Positions 40,503 through 51,550 are shown, counted from the first letter of the stretch. The stretch: 64,000 nt of DNA from Casuarius casuarius (GCA_003342895.1 PTFA01000194.1:62001-126000), one strand, 5' to 3'. The notes: generated by a model from the letters alone, not told the origin. Translations and numbers: made by a program.

Positions 40503-40645
40503 GATCAAAACTACATTTTGCTAGGAAGTTGAATTTCAAACCATTTGAATGTTTTTTTCCTCAAAGATGCCTGCACTTGGCTGAAAAATTGTGGTTTCTC
40601 TTTGTGGTTTTTGAAAGAAGTCAACATTTTCTGCCAGAAGGACAA

Positions 40646-40679
40646 GGAGAGGAGGGGAAGAAGAAAAAAAAAAAAAAAA
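40646..40679. repeat. Purine-rich tract ending in a poly(A) run of 16
   Basis: GGACAAGGAGAGGAGGGGAAG-type purine sequence runs into sixteen A at 40664-40679. Confidence 0.85.
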
Positions 40680-43486
40680 GACCCTTTTCAAACCAGCAAT
40701 AAAGAAGGGAAACAGAAGGCTATACGTGAACAGCTGGAAAAGGAATAATTAGATATTTCTGTGTCTCTCATGGTTTAATCAATCTAGTCTTTACTGAGTC
40801 AGCCTCAGCAACATTTGACAAATAGCGGTGAAAACTTTTTTGGAAAGCCACTTGACACAACGAGCATTTCTGTCCTGCACTAGCAAGCAGTCGAGCCATG
40901 GGCCGACCCTCCCGCATGCTCAGCGGCGTGAACAGGAACAAGCTGATGCTTGGACTGAAGGCACACCTGGGAGAACACCGCAAACGGAGGCGGCAACGGG
41001 TGTGGGATGCAGTCAGGGGCTTCGTGCTGTTCCCATTTCTCAGGGCAGCACACTCCGCTGAGACGTTACCGACTGCACGCTTTTTTGTCTGTAATATCAG
41101 ACTGCTCACAGGAAAATTGAGTGTTGTACCATGGGCTGTCTCAGTCAGTAAATCCTACAACCCTGTTTTGCTATTCTGTGAGGGGCATACCGTACTCTGA
41201 CCCGAACTAGTAATGGGTTTAGATCCCACGAGCCATCAGCTCTCCTGGATGAGCGTGACTGTGCAATGCATGCAGGAGGCAGAAGCACCTATCATGTGGT
41301 CCAAAGCATGTTTTGCATTTCCACAGGCTTCCCTCCCCGTTATAGCCAAGTCCAAAATTCCTCAAACACAAAGCAAAAGCAGAGGTGAGAGAATTCCCTA
41401 TACAACCAAGGAACAAGCATTCAGTGATTTACACCTATTAAGCTCTCCCAAGATATTCCTGTGCCTAGCACTGTTAAAGCTGCTCTGTGACCAGCCCTTA
41501 ATACATCAGAATCACAGCACTCATGGACAGCAGACAGGAAGGGGGAGATATCAGAGTCTTATCCCCAAAACACAACCCTACCCAAAACCCCTCTGGCTAT
41601 GGGTTCCTTGCTTCAGCCTCCAACCCTTCTTTGAAAGGGCAACTCATTCAACCCCATCTCACCCCCGCTGCATGCAACCTTTGATGGCAGTAGTTCTTCT
41701 GAAGCTGCTACATACTATCCTGAATCGGGCCAGCGGTAGCTATTGGCAGCAGAAAATTCAGATGTACGTCATGCAGACAACTGACCACGAGTCTTAGAAG
41801 CAAATATATAATGGAATAAATACTAGCAAGATCATTTTACTTCCCCAAAACATTACCCTTGGATGATTTAGCAGGGCCATTTCCTTATTAAGGTTTCATG
41901 TAACACGGCTGTACTGCTCTGTGAAGATATGGTTTGATGCTATACCTTGAATAAATATTGCATTCACAGAGCTCCCCTCTTATCAGGTCAGTTGTCAAGT
42001 GCCAGTATCTTTTTCTGCCTTGGGAATTTATTTTCAACAGGCCTTTCCATTCCGTAGGAATTCATTTCAAAGAGTTCTGCAAGAATACTTTGCACTTTCA
42101 GATTTTGAAGAATGGAAAATTTTTCATCTTTGCAAATATAATCTTTTACCAAAAGCACCTTGTAGACAAAAAGACAGAGCAAACAAAATAACAGATACAT
42201 AAAACATAAAGGATAAAGAAAATGGGCCCATGGGTATAGCTTATTTCCAAGCAAAAATTCCTTTAAAGCTTGGCTTTATTATCGTGTTGTAGTTATCAAT
42301 AACTTTCCAGTCATTATTACAGGATTTTTGTATAAGTGAGCTGCTATGAAATATCAAAGTGGGAAAACACACAGCATTAAGCTGACCTTTTTATTACTGT
42401 TTCCATGGAATAATAAAGAGAAAAGAGGGTAGACAGACCTAGACTACAAGAACATTAAATTAAAGCGACTGCTCTTAAAGAAGTCCCACGAAGCCAAACC
42501 ACCAAATGAATAGACATACTCAAAGCGGCACCTGCAGAAGTGTCTACACAAAGCTAGACTTTTTGGTATAACCAGTGGTACTTTTCTACCCTTGAAGGTA
42601 CTTCAGTATCCTTGTACAGCTCCAAACCCCACTGTCTTCAGTGGGACCCTGAAGTTCGGGAAACGCTGCAAAGCGGCATGGGGCACAATCCAGCCCCTCC
42701 CCTGGAAAAGTTTCAGTTTCCAAGTAACACCGGAGCCGTGCGTGCTGCTGGGCACACACCATGTGCTCTGCACATCAGCAAAGGGAAGCCAGTCAGTCTG
42801 AATTACCCATCAGCAAGAGTCGCATAGCTTTGAAGCTTACCCTGCGGAAAGAAACACATTCCCTAATTTATCAGCCTGTTTCTACAGAAGGTGGTTTTTG
42901 GTCTTTTTGTTTTTTAAATCATTGTTCTGCTCCAATTTTCCTTTCTTCTTCCTTACTGCTGCTTAGTAAGTGCCCCAACCGGTGGCATTACAGATCAAAG
43001 CTTGCTGTCTTTCATCCGCACGACTACCTGGCCAGGGAAAAGCAATCTTCAGAAAAATGCATTACTCCTATCCCTTATCAGGGGAAAGCAGGTGCAGAAA
43101 AAGCATTCATAATCAGTGGGAGACCCTCGATCTGGAAAACTGCTGCTTCTCTCACAGCATAATTGGTAACCCCTATGTCTCAGGTGTGGTTGCTGAACCT
43201 AGTCAAACACATTTAGGATGTTCCAGCAGCATAAAAGCAGAAATCACATACAAACTTACATACAGGCGCACAGATATGTATATGTTTAGAGCCCTCTGGA
43301 AGTTTCTAGGCTGAGCATTAGATCAGTACCTTTTATTAATAATTTTATTTGTAGTAACTAGCTTGTAATATTAAGAAGAAATCTATTTGTGACTGTCTAA
43401 AGCATTAAGATTTATTGGAAGTTTCTCTTGAATTGAAAAAATTCCAATTTATTGCAAGATTAACTGCCCTGCAAGAGTCCCTGGAG

Positions 43487-43542
43487 CTGACAAGTTATAT
43501 TAACCAGAAGGCCTGACAAGTTATATTAACCAGAAGGCCTGA
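43487..43542. repeat. Perfect 26-bp tandem duplication
   Basis: A 26-bp unit beginning CTGACAAGTTATATTAACC and ending AGAAGGC occupies 43487-43512 and is repeated without a mismatch at 43513-43538. CTGA at 43539-43542 begins a third copy. Complete identity implies a recent event. Confidence 0.95.
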
Positions 43543-44229
43543 AAAAGCCTCACCATGTCCCTTAAAGCACTCAGAGATCCCCCTGGACCCCCTGAGAGCA
43601 GGCAGGATAAAGCAGAGGAGGGGGAGAACATCTGGCCCTTACAAAGACCTTTTTCCAGTGCCCAGCCAGGTACGCAAGCGCTTTGGAGGATAGCCCTGTA
43701 CTTCGGACAGGAGGCTGCCATAGGTTTTCCCAAGACTCAAAGCCACAGACATTTTCTTCCTAAAAGCTCTTCGCTAAAAGGATTCCCCTTTGTAATTGCT
43801 CTTTACCATCTCAGCCCATAGGGAATACTGCCAGTGAGAAAGTTGCCTACTTATGCAGGTGAAGCTGATGATATTAAAAATACATGGCACATTTTCAAGT
43901 CCTTGCTGTCAGATGGGTCCTGGTTTCCTATCAATAAAGCCAAAGTACTTTCTTTTCAAATCAGCCCTTCTCCTCTCTTTTCCTCCTCCCCTATGCAAAT
44001 TTAGAGAGGCAACCACGGGCTGCTGCTGGCGCCATTCCTTGGCAAGGAAAGAGCAACTTAGGTAAAGTAAATAAATTGTTACCAACATCTTTCTGTAATA
44101 TATCCTAATGGTCTTGTCTGTTGGACATCACTTCAAATACACACCCATTCCTTCTGCATTGAAGCTGGAATCGCAATTTATTTGAACACAGGCACAAGAT
44201 CAGAATAGCCTCAGCCTAACTCCTTTTCT

Positions 44230-44520
44230 CTGTGATTTGCATTTCCCACCTTTTCTCCATTAAGATTTTATCAGAGCACGCATTCGGAGCAGCTGCAGTC
44301 ATCTGCTTGGTTGCAGACAAAGAGCTCGCAAACTCCAGCCAGAGAGGCTGGATTATACTTCAGCATCAGACATTGTATAATCGCAATATGATTACATTTA
44401 AATACCCCTCTTGTTATTACAAAAATACTTTGATTGGCCAACAGAGGTGCTCCAGCACTGGATATGAACACAGAGATCTGCGCACAGTGGGAGATAAGAG
44501 GGGGAAAAAAAATGGCAATT
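44230..44520. promoter_or_regulatory. Candidate enhancer / conserved non-coding block
   Basis: Dense, varied, low-repeat sequence with many good transcription-factor words in under 300 bp: the POU octamer ATTTGCAT (44235-44242), E-boxes CAGCTG (44290-44295) and CATCTG (44300-44305), the OTX/PITX-type word GGATTA (44350-44355), and TGATTGGCCAA (44431-44441), which holds an inverted CCAAT box and an NF1-like palindrome. Such density is typical of vertebrate developmental enhancers. Conservation could not be tested, so this is a guess based on texture and motifs. Confidence 0.25.
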
Positions 44521-44750
44521 ACAACAGCTGCTCTAAACCAGACCATAAAGAGCTGCCAAATGAAGGGGAGGGAGGGACACAACACAGCCACACCACTATG
44601 GTTATTCCCTGATGGCTTTGTAATAATCCTGCTCTCTAATTAGCAGACAATTCAACCTCAGTGACAAACTCCATAACACTTTAAATACTTTGTTCTTGTT
44701 CAGTATCCCAGCAGAAATGCCTCCAGGGACTGTAGATTAAAGTCATATTT

Positions 44751-44782
44751 GAAGAAAAAAAAGAAAAAGGGGGGGGGGGAAG
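44751..44782. repeat. Poly-purine tract with an 11-G run
   Basis: A-rich sequence (GAAGAAAAAAAAGAAAAA) is followed by eleven G at 44769-44779. Confidence 0.85.
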
Positions 44783-45086
44783 GACAAGCTGGAGGAGATC
44801 CAGAAGAGAGAAGGAAAAAAAGACTAAAGGACTAACCTGTCAGCAGAACAAACAAACAGAAACATCTGGCAGAGTTAAGGAGGAGGTTTGAAAAGGGAAG
44901 GGAAGTGCTTGGATCACAGAGAGGCTTAATGGATTAGAGACTCCTCCTGGAAACATGAGTTTAGCCTGCTCACACAACATACCGTACCCACGGCCTCGTT
45001 AAAGCCAGAATCAAGCCATTAAAGGAATAAAGGAAATCAAAACATTTGACAACAAGAAACTGAGATGAACTGCAAGAAATCCCACT

Positions 45087-45210
45087 CTCCCGTTTGTTCT
45101 CCGGTCCCGGCAGACTTCCTCGCCGGCGCGCCGCGGCAGGCACGCTCCCCTCTGCGGCATCGTGCGCCACGCGCCTGCAGCACCCCACGGCCCCCGCAGC
45201 TTGGCACGGC
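45087..45210. promoter_or_regulatory. Short isolated CpG-dense cluster
   Basis: About 18 CpGs by my count fall within roughly 125 bp, with CGCCGGCGCGCCGCGG at its centre (about 45121-45136), in otherwise CpG-poor DNA. Open frames cross it on both strands because stop codons are rare in GC-rich sequence; none shows a domain. It is too short for the usual CpG-island length threshold. It could be a small unmethylated regulatory element or a lncRNA start. Confidence 0.4.
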
Positions 45211-47589
45211 CAAGAGAGCTCCAAAAAAAGGCAAGAGCCACCTCTACTGTGACAAAGCCTCGCTGACTTGTACCAAACGCACAGCTGTGAGCTGGGACTT
45301 GATATATCTGCAAGTTACTGGCTTCAGGGCAATGAGTAAACAACCCCATTCTGGGAGCAAACGGGATTATTTTTGCAGTGATGAGTCGCAGCTCAAAGGA
45401 AGGGTTTTAAGTGTGTGGTTTGGGGGTTTTTTCTTTCTTGCTTTTTTTTTTTTTTAATTAAATATGCAGAAGAAAGTCATGCAACAGAACATTACCTCAG
45501 GATGGTGATTAAAAAAAGAAAAAACAAAACAAGCATCCTCCACACCCTAATGTTAATTTATGAGTGAAAGGTTCATGAAAGCATTAGAACATATGTGAAA
45601 AAAGGGCTCTGAACAAAGCACCACTGCAGATTAAGGATCGGTGCACAAGAAAGAGTACACCTACAATGCCGGAAACTCCAGATTAACCAACCTCGTAGAC
45701 CAGAAATTTCAAGCTCTTCTACAAGGAATGAGCTAATCTATCCATGCAAGTCCCCAAATTTAAAGCCATATACAGAAGACCAGATGAAATCCAACCAACA
45801 GCAACAAATTGGTTCCAAGTCACACCCAGACCTCCTTATCCTGTCATTCTTAATCCAATATCTGGTGGGACAAAGCTATATCATACTTAATGACAGAGTG
45901 GCTTAACCAACATTATACTATATATAAAAATATATATATATAAACACATACACACACATAAATATAAAACTTATCAGAAATATCATGCAAGCCCCCCAGT
46001 CATCCTTCTTCCCACGGAACACAGAGAAAATAGGAAACGTGAAGCACATCTTGAATGTTAACAGACTTGACCAAAGTTGGCACAGAATCAAAAATGCAAC
46101 AAATACCCTGTAACAGTCTCCAAACACACACTCTAAGAGAGGTCAGAGACTGCTTTCCACTATATCGTTGCTACTGACTTCGAAGCCAACCACGGTCCCA
46201 TCAGGAGGAACAGTTCCTGGGGAGGGGCACTAGGACTTTGAGAGCATCTGAAGAATCAGTCAAGAGATGAGAAATGCATGGGTGAACAGCTAAGGAGAGC
46301 CCTGGGGTAAGCAGTAGCTGTATGAATTGAGATGAGCTTCTCTTTCATTTTCCCTCCTTAAAATCCAGCTGAGTTGGGGATTCAAACATGGCCCATGGTG
46401 AGGTCTCTCTACAGCATCTCCATGATTGGTTTTGTTTTATAGGTAAATTGTATCTAAACATAGCAAAAATAACAATCCACTTTTTTAATCCAGATCCTCT
46501 TACCAAGAGGAAACATGCCTCAGTCCTAATGGCCTCATCATCTTGCTCTTCTGGTTATTTAACACACAAGGTTGCTCACAAGAGCTGGACTTCATTTTCC
46601 TGCTCCTTATTGTAGGGCTTCTCAGAAACGCCGGGCTGCCGGCAGCGTTTTGTTTGGTTACTAAAAGAAAAGAAAGGGCTGCAGTATTTATCCTGGAAGA
46701 ACAAAACTGTCACATAGACTTTTTTGGTCACAATAGCTGCCCGGAAAGCTGTTAGAAGCAACCTTTTGTCTCTTCGTTAATCCACATAAGGAAACCGGGA
46801 AGGGAGGGCAGAGTAATAAAGTTGCTGCTAATAAATAGATGAGAGCCCGCCTCTCTGCAGCTGAGAAATGCTCACCCTCCCCATCAACACTGGCAGCCCA
46901 GGGACCGTGCTGGTGCCCAGCTTGGCCTGATTAATACCAATCCATCACTGCAGGTGCCTCACACTGTGATTAATTAGGCATATGCACGTCCAGCTCCTCG
47001 TGCACACTAGAGAGGGCATTAGCTGACATCACCTGTGATGCTCTCAGCTGGGTCTCTGTCTCCTGATAGAGCCTCTTCTGTTCATAACAGCCCAGCTATT
47101 AGGAATCAGAAGATGCAGTAATTGTTTAGGGCCCAATCAGCAAGAAAATCTGATTAGTTACACAGATGCAGGCTGTGCTTTTTAGAGAGGCCAGGTGAAA
47201 AAAAATCTGTGGGATTGTTTTAGGAATATCTGACTGTTCCTCAAACGCCTCTGTGTTTGAATAGCCTTTCCCACTGAGCCAAACGATTGACAGAGATTAG
47301 GATCATTTTTGCTTTCCCCAAAGGGTTTCCCATAAAGGAGACAGTGCAGGAATTCAAGGTCATAAATTCAAGTTTCCTCCTTGGAGTCTGTGACTGGAGC
47401 CTTTACGGAACTGAGTACTTCAGCACAGAAGCAGGGGAAAGGAGAAGCAGGGGTTTAGGTCCTGTGGAGGGAGGCGTTAACTTGGCCAACTGGATGAAGC
47501 CCCACAGGCCACCTGCACGAGTGAGCAGCTCAGCAGCCAGAAGACCTTGTGTCCTGCAGGGCCTGGGATTTTGGGTGCAGAGCACCCAG
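45211..47589. other. Non-coding stretch, no gene recognised
   Basis: Contains a T14 run (45442-45455) and a TA/CA-rich tract (45917-45960). The 46.8-47.2 kb part is of mixed composition with several AATTAGG/GATTAATT-type homeodomain words (for example near 46967-46979). No exon, RNA gene or mobile element was identified. Confidence 0.5.
45917..45966. repeat. TA/CA-rich microsatellite
   Basis: TATACTATATATAAAAATATATATATATAAAC is followed by ACATACACACACATAAATATA. This is an interrupted AT dinucleotide run grading into CA. Confidence 0.85.
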
Positions 47590-47594
47590 TCAAG

Positions 47595-47660
47595 AGTCTC
47601 TATGCCTCAGTTTCCCAATTCTAAAACTAAGCTGAAAATAATTTTTTGTGTTTAGAAAGT
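47595..47660 (-). repeat. MIR-like ancient repeat fragment
   Basis: TATGCCTCAGTTTCCCAATTCTAAAACTAAGCTGAAAATAATTTTTT matches, with substitutions, the remembered MIR-type string reading tgcctcagtttccccatctgtaaaatggggataata. This is the reverse complement of the usual acagatgaggaaactgaggca orientation. The copy is old and partial, with no coding content. The call is from memory, without an alignment. Confidence 0.5.
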
Positions 47661-48526
47661 TTGCTGATATCACTAAAAGAGGTCTTAAACTTGAAGGGAG
47701 ACATTGCTCCTAAAAATCAGAGGAAGCCAGAGCTAGTCCAATTTGTCTCTTATCTTTCTTGAGTACTTGGAGCCATTTCCTAGTCTTGCAGAGAACTGTC
47801 TCCTTGGGAGTGGGCAAGACGCCCTCCAAAAGGAAGAGTTTCTCTGCTTTGCCACATCTCTTACTTTTCTATGCACAGAAATAAGAATTTCTGTGCCTCC
47901 TCTCCCTATCCCTGTCCTCTCCAACCTGAGGGATGAGGCTGCAGTCACTGTTTTGAATTTATTTATTTGTTTTACCCCTTGCACTTCTCTATTCAAGGGC
48001 TGATGGGGTAATTTTTAATTTCTCCTTTCTTGTTCTTGTCTCCCACTGAGGGACACCACTCCCAGACTTGCTTTTTCTTAATCTTCCCCAGCACACCAGC
48101 CCATAACTCCAAATCATGCACCCTGTTAACATGCCCTTATTTCTGCTATTAATATAAATGAAAGTTCCACGGTTTTGCTTGGTCTGTAGCCAAAAGCTGC
48201 ATTTCTACGTGGAGACAGAGATGCTCAATGTTGAGATAGATTAGGATTTTGAAATTTCACCGAGATTCATGCTTCTCTTTCCTCTAGTCCCTTTAAAAGC
48301 AGCATTGCAGAGTAGCTGTGGCAAGCAAGCAGCCTGAACTTACAGAGAGACCTGGCCACCTTTTACCACTCTGACTGCTTCCCACTGAGAAGGCGGTTAG
48401 CAGAATTGTGTCAGGTTTCTTTAAGACATCAAGAAACTTTATAAGGAAATATATCATTCTAAACTCCGTTTACACTGTTGTTTATACCTATAAACAACTT
48501 AAAGTAATAGAAATCACACAGGACCC

Positions 48527-48550
48527 TTTCAGGATAAATATATCCTGAAA
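48527..48550. repeat. Perfect 10-bp inverted repeat with 4-nt loop
   Basis: TTTCAGGATA at 48527-48536 and its exact reverse complement TATCCTGAAA at 48541-48550 are separated by AATA. It could form a small hairpin or be a dimeric binding site. No T run follows, and bacterial-type termination is not relevant here. Confidence 0.9.
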
Positions 48551-48706
48551 ATTTAACCCAATAACAAGAAGGAAAAAGCCAATTTAAATTAAAGTGTTTC
48601 TTTTTCTTTTTGGTTCATTATCCAAAGGATGCTTGGAGGCTCCAGCATCAGAAATCTTGCACAGGCTGATTTCAAGCTTGGAACTGAGCACAACTCACAA
48701 ATTATA

Positions 48707-48740
48707 CCACTCCACCACCACCACCCCCCAAAAAAAAAAC
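48707..48740. repeat. CCA-rich plus poly(A) low-complexity patch
   Basis: CCACTCCACCACCACCACCC is followed by a C run and about nine to ten A. Confidence 0.8.
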
Positions 48741-49635
48741 AAACGAACAAAAGAAAGAGCTCAGGAGTGGACTGTATTTTAAAATAAAAGATAAGATAAT
48801 CAAAAATGAAATACAGCAAGACAAATTCTCTGTGTAAAGCAGCTCCTTTGACTTCAAAGCCGATTTACAGCAAAAAAGGATCTGGTCCGTTGTTTTCCTC
48901 AACACACATTTTCATCCTATACTGCATCCCCAAAATTAGACTAATTATTCTCTCCAACGGGTTGTCAAAATCTTCCTATTGCCCTTGGAAATTGCTGTTA
49001 TATGCTTTAATAACAATCTCTTCTAAGCAAATTGATGGCTACAAGCTATGCGTGCCCTGACAGCTCGCGACTTCTGCGTGGGAACGGGATGCATTTTTCA
49101 GAGAAATGTAACGACCTCCAACAAGCAACACCATGGCAATACGCTCTGAGGAACGTATGCCATATATCCCTCTAAAGCAAGCAAGCGGCGCTGCTCCCCA
49201 GTTTCTAACGGGCAGCTATGAATATCGAGCCATTATAAGTAGAAATCATCAGTGCTTCGTTAGCAGTCTACGCAGGAAACTTGGAAAATAATGCGATCGT
49301 GAGCTCTAACTCTATCTCAGAGCTAAGGCATAGCAACAAAACTTAACTAATAGCATTATCCTCGATCCACGTTTCAAAGCAGTCATAAACCAAATGCAAG
49401 AAATTGATTCAACTTTCCGATGGGAAGGAGAAGCCGACCAGCCGGAGCCACCAGCGCCTGTGCTCAGGCCTCCTGCCACATGGCTACAGCCGGTTGCGGC
49501 TCAGTCCCTCGGGGACAGATAAAGCCACAGGGATGAACCTGCTCCATCAGTGCCAATATCTTCTTTTTGAGTGAACGGTGCCGTTCTCAGCCAGGCGGCG
49601 CGGCTGCCGGCCAGGCAGCCCGGTGTCTGGCAGCT

Positions 49636-49800
49636 CCCGGCTGCTGAAATGGGCTGGCTGGGAGAATTTGTTCTATTTTCAGCAGGTTATTGAATTACTC
49701 TGGCATAAAGGCACCAGCATTATTGCAGCACGCTGGAATTTTAAGCTGAGTCCAGCACCAGCAGGATTTGGTGCTACTCTTGAGTTCAACAGCAGAGCCC
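49636..49800. promoter_or_regulatory. Candidate regulatory block with a 9-bp inverted repeat
   Basis: CTGCTGAAA (49641-49649) and its exact reverse complement TTTCAGCAG (49677-49685) are 27 nt apart. The inner hexamers TGCTGA and TCAGCA are the half-sites of the MAF recognition element. The sequence that follows, to about 49790, has balanced composition, no repeat and no domain-bearing frame. It lies just upstream (lower coordinate) of the CpG islands. Conservation is untested. Confidence 0.25.
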
Positions 49801-49959
49801 GGCCCGAGGAAAAGAGCCCGATTTAACCAAATACCTTATAACTCAGCAGCAAAGGTGAATTAGAGGACTGCAACGCAGCTGAAAGCCCTTCTGGTGGAAA
49901 GGAGAAATACTCAGCCAGCCAGAAAGCTTTCAATTCTTACGTGTTGAAAGAAACGCTGT

Positions 49960-50455
49960 CCCTTCAGAGCTCCTCGCGCTTGGCCGGGCACCTGCTGACG
50001 AAGGCGCGTCCTTCTGCCGCGCGGGACAGCGAGCGGTTTGTCGGCAGCACCCGCCACCTGCTCATCACGGCAGCGCCGCACACGCACCGCGCTCGCTGAG
50101 GAGCCGGGAAGCGGGCGGCGAGGCGGCCGCGCGCTGGGGAGCGGCGGCCGTGCCAGGCGAGATCCCTCGCTGAGGGTGCTGCCGCGCGCGGCCTGGCTGG
50201 AGGACGCACTCGCCTCGGCCCAGGTGTGCGTGAGGGGGGGGAACCACAGCACAGAAATCCCCCCAAAACACACAGAAAAGCATTGCTCTGCTCCTCCAGC
50301 CGGGAACGCGTCCATTGTGGTTTCCGAATCGGAGGGATAGAGGGGCAGCGCCCGTCCCCGCAGGCTGCGGCACCGCGGCGCCTGCAGGCCCTGCCGGAGG
50401 CCCTGACACGCGGGGCTGTTCAACCCCCGCCTCCTCCCCCCACAGCGCTGTGCAG
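49960..50455. promoter_or_regulatory. CpG island 1 (orphan)
   Basis: CpG-dense, GC-rich DNA, strongest at 49963-50225. It contains the Sp1-type box GGGCGG (50113-50118) and GCGGCCGC (50123-50130), with a second dense part at about 50290-50415. Long open frames exist on both strands (up to 170 codons), as expected where stop codons are rare; none has a recognised domain. On the minus strand a GTAAGA donor-like sequence is centred at about 49935-49940, which would allow a first exon from the island, but this is weak. Vertebrate CpG islands usually mark promoters of genes or lncRNAs, or Polycomb-bound developmental elements. Confidence 0.6.
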
Positions 50456-50719
50456 AAATTAAGTTTCACCGACAACAGAGGATTTTTCTGAGTCAAAATG
50501 AAAAGTGCTTAAGCTCTACGTAAGATTTAAAGATGCTTTTATGTCCCAAAATATAAATCCTTTGACACTGGAGCAGCAGACAACAGTATAAACACTTGGG
50601 GGCGGGTGAAGGGGGGGGGAGCCACTAGCAAGAGATGGGGAATCCAGATTTATTCACATTTAGTTTTTGCTCTTGAAAATCCCAGGCAAATTTAATTCTC
50701 CCCACTTTGTTTCACCCGC
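50456..50719. other. Spacer between CpG islands
   Basis: AT-leaning sequence with a GC box GGGGGCGGG (50598-50606) and a 9-G run shortly after. A pyrimidine-rich stretch ending in CCCCCCACAG at about 50443 looks like a splice acceptor on the plus strand, but no coding exon follows. Confidence 0.4.
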
Positions 50720-51375
50720 TTTAAAAATGAGGCGCGAGAGCGGCCGACAGACCTGGCGCACCGACAGCCTTCGCCGCGGGGGCGGCCATGCCGGCACAAA
50801 CCCCACGTGGCTCTCCCCGATGGTATCATTTATTTATATTGGGCACACGGCAGCTCCCATCCAGGGCTTCGTGTGTTGGTCTAAGGCTGACAGACATAAC
50901 ACTGCCGGAGCCAAGGGCCTGGCGAGGGAGAGAGCTCCACCCTCCCCAGCACACTGCTCCCCTTCAGCCGCCGCCACATCCCTTTGGAAACGGCAGCAGC
51001 GCAGAGACCTCCCGGAGGCTCCTGCCGGCTCAAGGGAGCCGCCAGCTTTAGGCCCAAGGTTTACGCCCGTGCTGTGACATAAAAGACATCCAGGGACTGA
51101 GCCCTCGCTCCAAATTAGCACTTGCTGCCTCAAGTCCGTGCTGCTTGGAGAGACTCAGGTCAAGGGGCCCAAAAAAAGCACCTAGACTGGAATCATAGCC
51201 GGCAGCAGGGGCACGGCGAGGAGGACGGATGCACGAGGACAGACAAACGCCCTTTAACGCGCCGCCAAATCCACCCCGCGGCCAGATGCACGTGCAAAAA
51301 TAAATACCCAGAGGAGGGAGCGCTGGGCGCACGGCTGCTGGAGGCGACAGACGCCACGCGGGGAAGCGCCTGAGC
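50720..51375. promoter_or_regulatory. CpG island 2 (orphan)
   Basis: A second CpG-rich block. It is densest at about 50730-50815 (GGCGCGAGAGCGGCCGAC and CGCCGCGGGGGCGGCC) and again at about 50940-51375. It contains the GGGCGG box within CGCGGGGGCGGCCATG. A less CpG-rich 50820-50880 patch reads like ordinary unique DNA. Open frames on both strands carry no domain. Paired islands 0.3 kb apart may be one promoter region or divergent starts. Confidence 0.55.
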
Positions 51376-51427
51376 CAGGGACGCAGATGTGGTTTCAGGA
51401 GCTGCTATGGCGGCAACTTCTTTTCAG

Positions 51428-51550
51428 GCTTTGGCTAAGTCACTTCAGCTCTTTGCTCCCTAAATGCAAAACCGGAGAAAACTCCACTACCTTTTCTCAC
51501 TAGGAAATTGTCAGGAAAAATACAGTAATGATTATGATGCTGAATACTAC
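51428..51550 (-). repeat. MIR-like ancient repeat copy
   Basis: TTTGGCTAAGTCACTTCAGC, then TCTTTGCTCCCTAAATGCAAAA, then a gap, then TTTTCTCACTAGGAAATTGTCAGG and ATACAGTAATGATTATGATGC follow, in order, the remembered repeat segments cttgggcaagtcacttaacctctctg, cctcagtttccccatctgtaaaatgg, ctacctcacaggggtgttgtgagg and attaatgattgtgaggtgctcagatactac. Four collinear segments make chance unlikely. It is diverged and non-coding. The assignment is from memory without an alignment. Confidence 0.6.

Larger units (their letters stand above)
36061..44229. other. Non-coding stretch, no gene recognised
   Basis: Contains T17 and A16 runs near 40.5-40.7 kb, a 7-bp-stem hairpin at 42628-42645 (CCCACTG/CAGTGGG) and a 26-bp tandem duplication at 43.5 kb. 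38.5-38.8 kb is AT-rich. 40.90-41.07 kb is slightly CpG-richer. The 194-codon frame at 41.21-41.80 kb and the basic frame from the ATG at 40898 have no recognised domain. No gene or RNA gene supported. Confidence 0.55.
47661..49635. other. Non-coding stretch, no gene recognised
   Basis: Includes a 24-bp inverted repeat at 48527-48550 and a CAC/poly-A low-complexity patch at 48707-48740, listed separately. 49.06-49.42 kb has scattered CpGs and mixed sequence of the kind seen near CpG islands. No exon supported. Confidence 0.5.

Noticed and set aside
41213..41797. 194-codon plus-strand frame as a gene
   Set aside because: No ATG-supported start with good context, no domain and ordinary composition; one such frame is expected by chance in 64 kb of six frames.
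49911..50496. Long overlapping minus-strand frames in the CpG island as coding exons
   Set aside because: GC-rich DNA lacks stop codons in all frames; products are low-complexity Arg/Ala/Pro-rich with no recognised domain.
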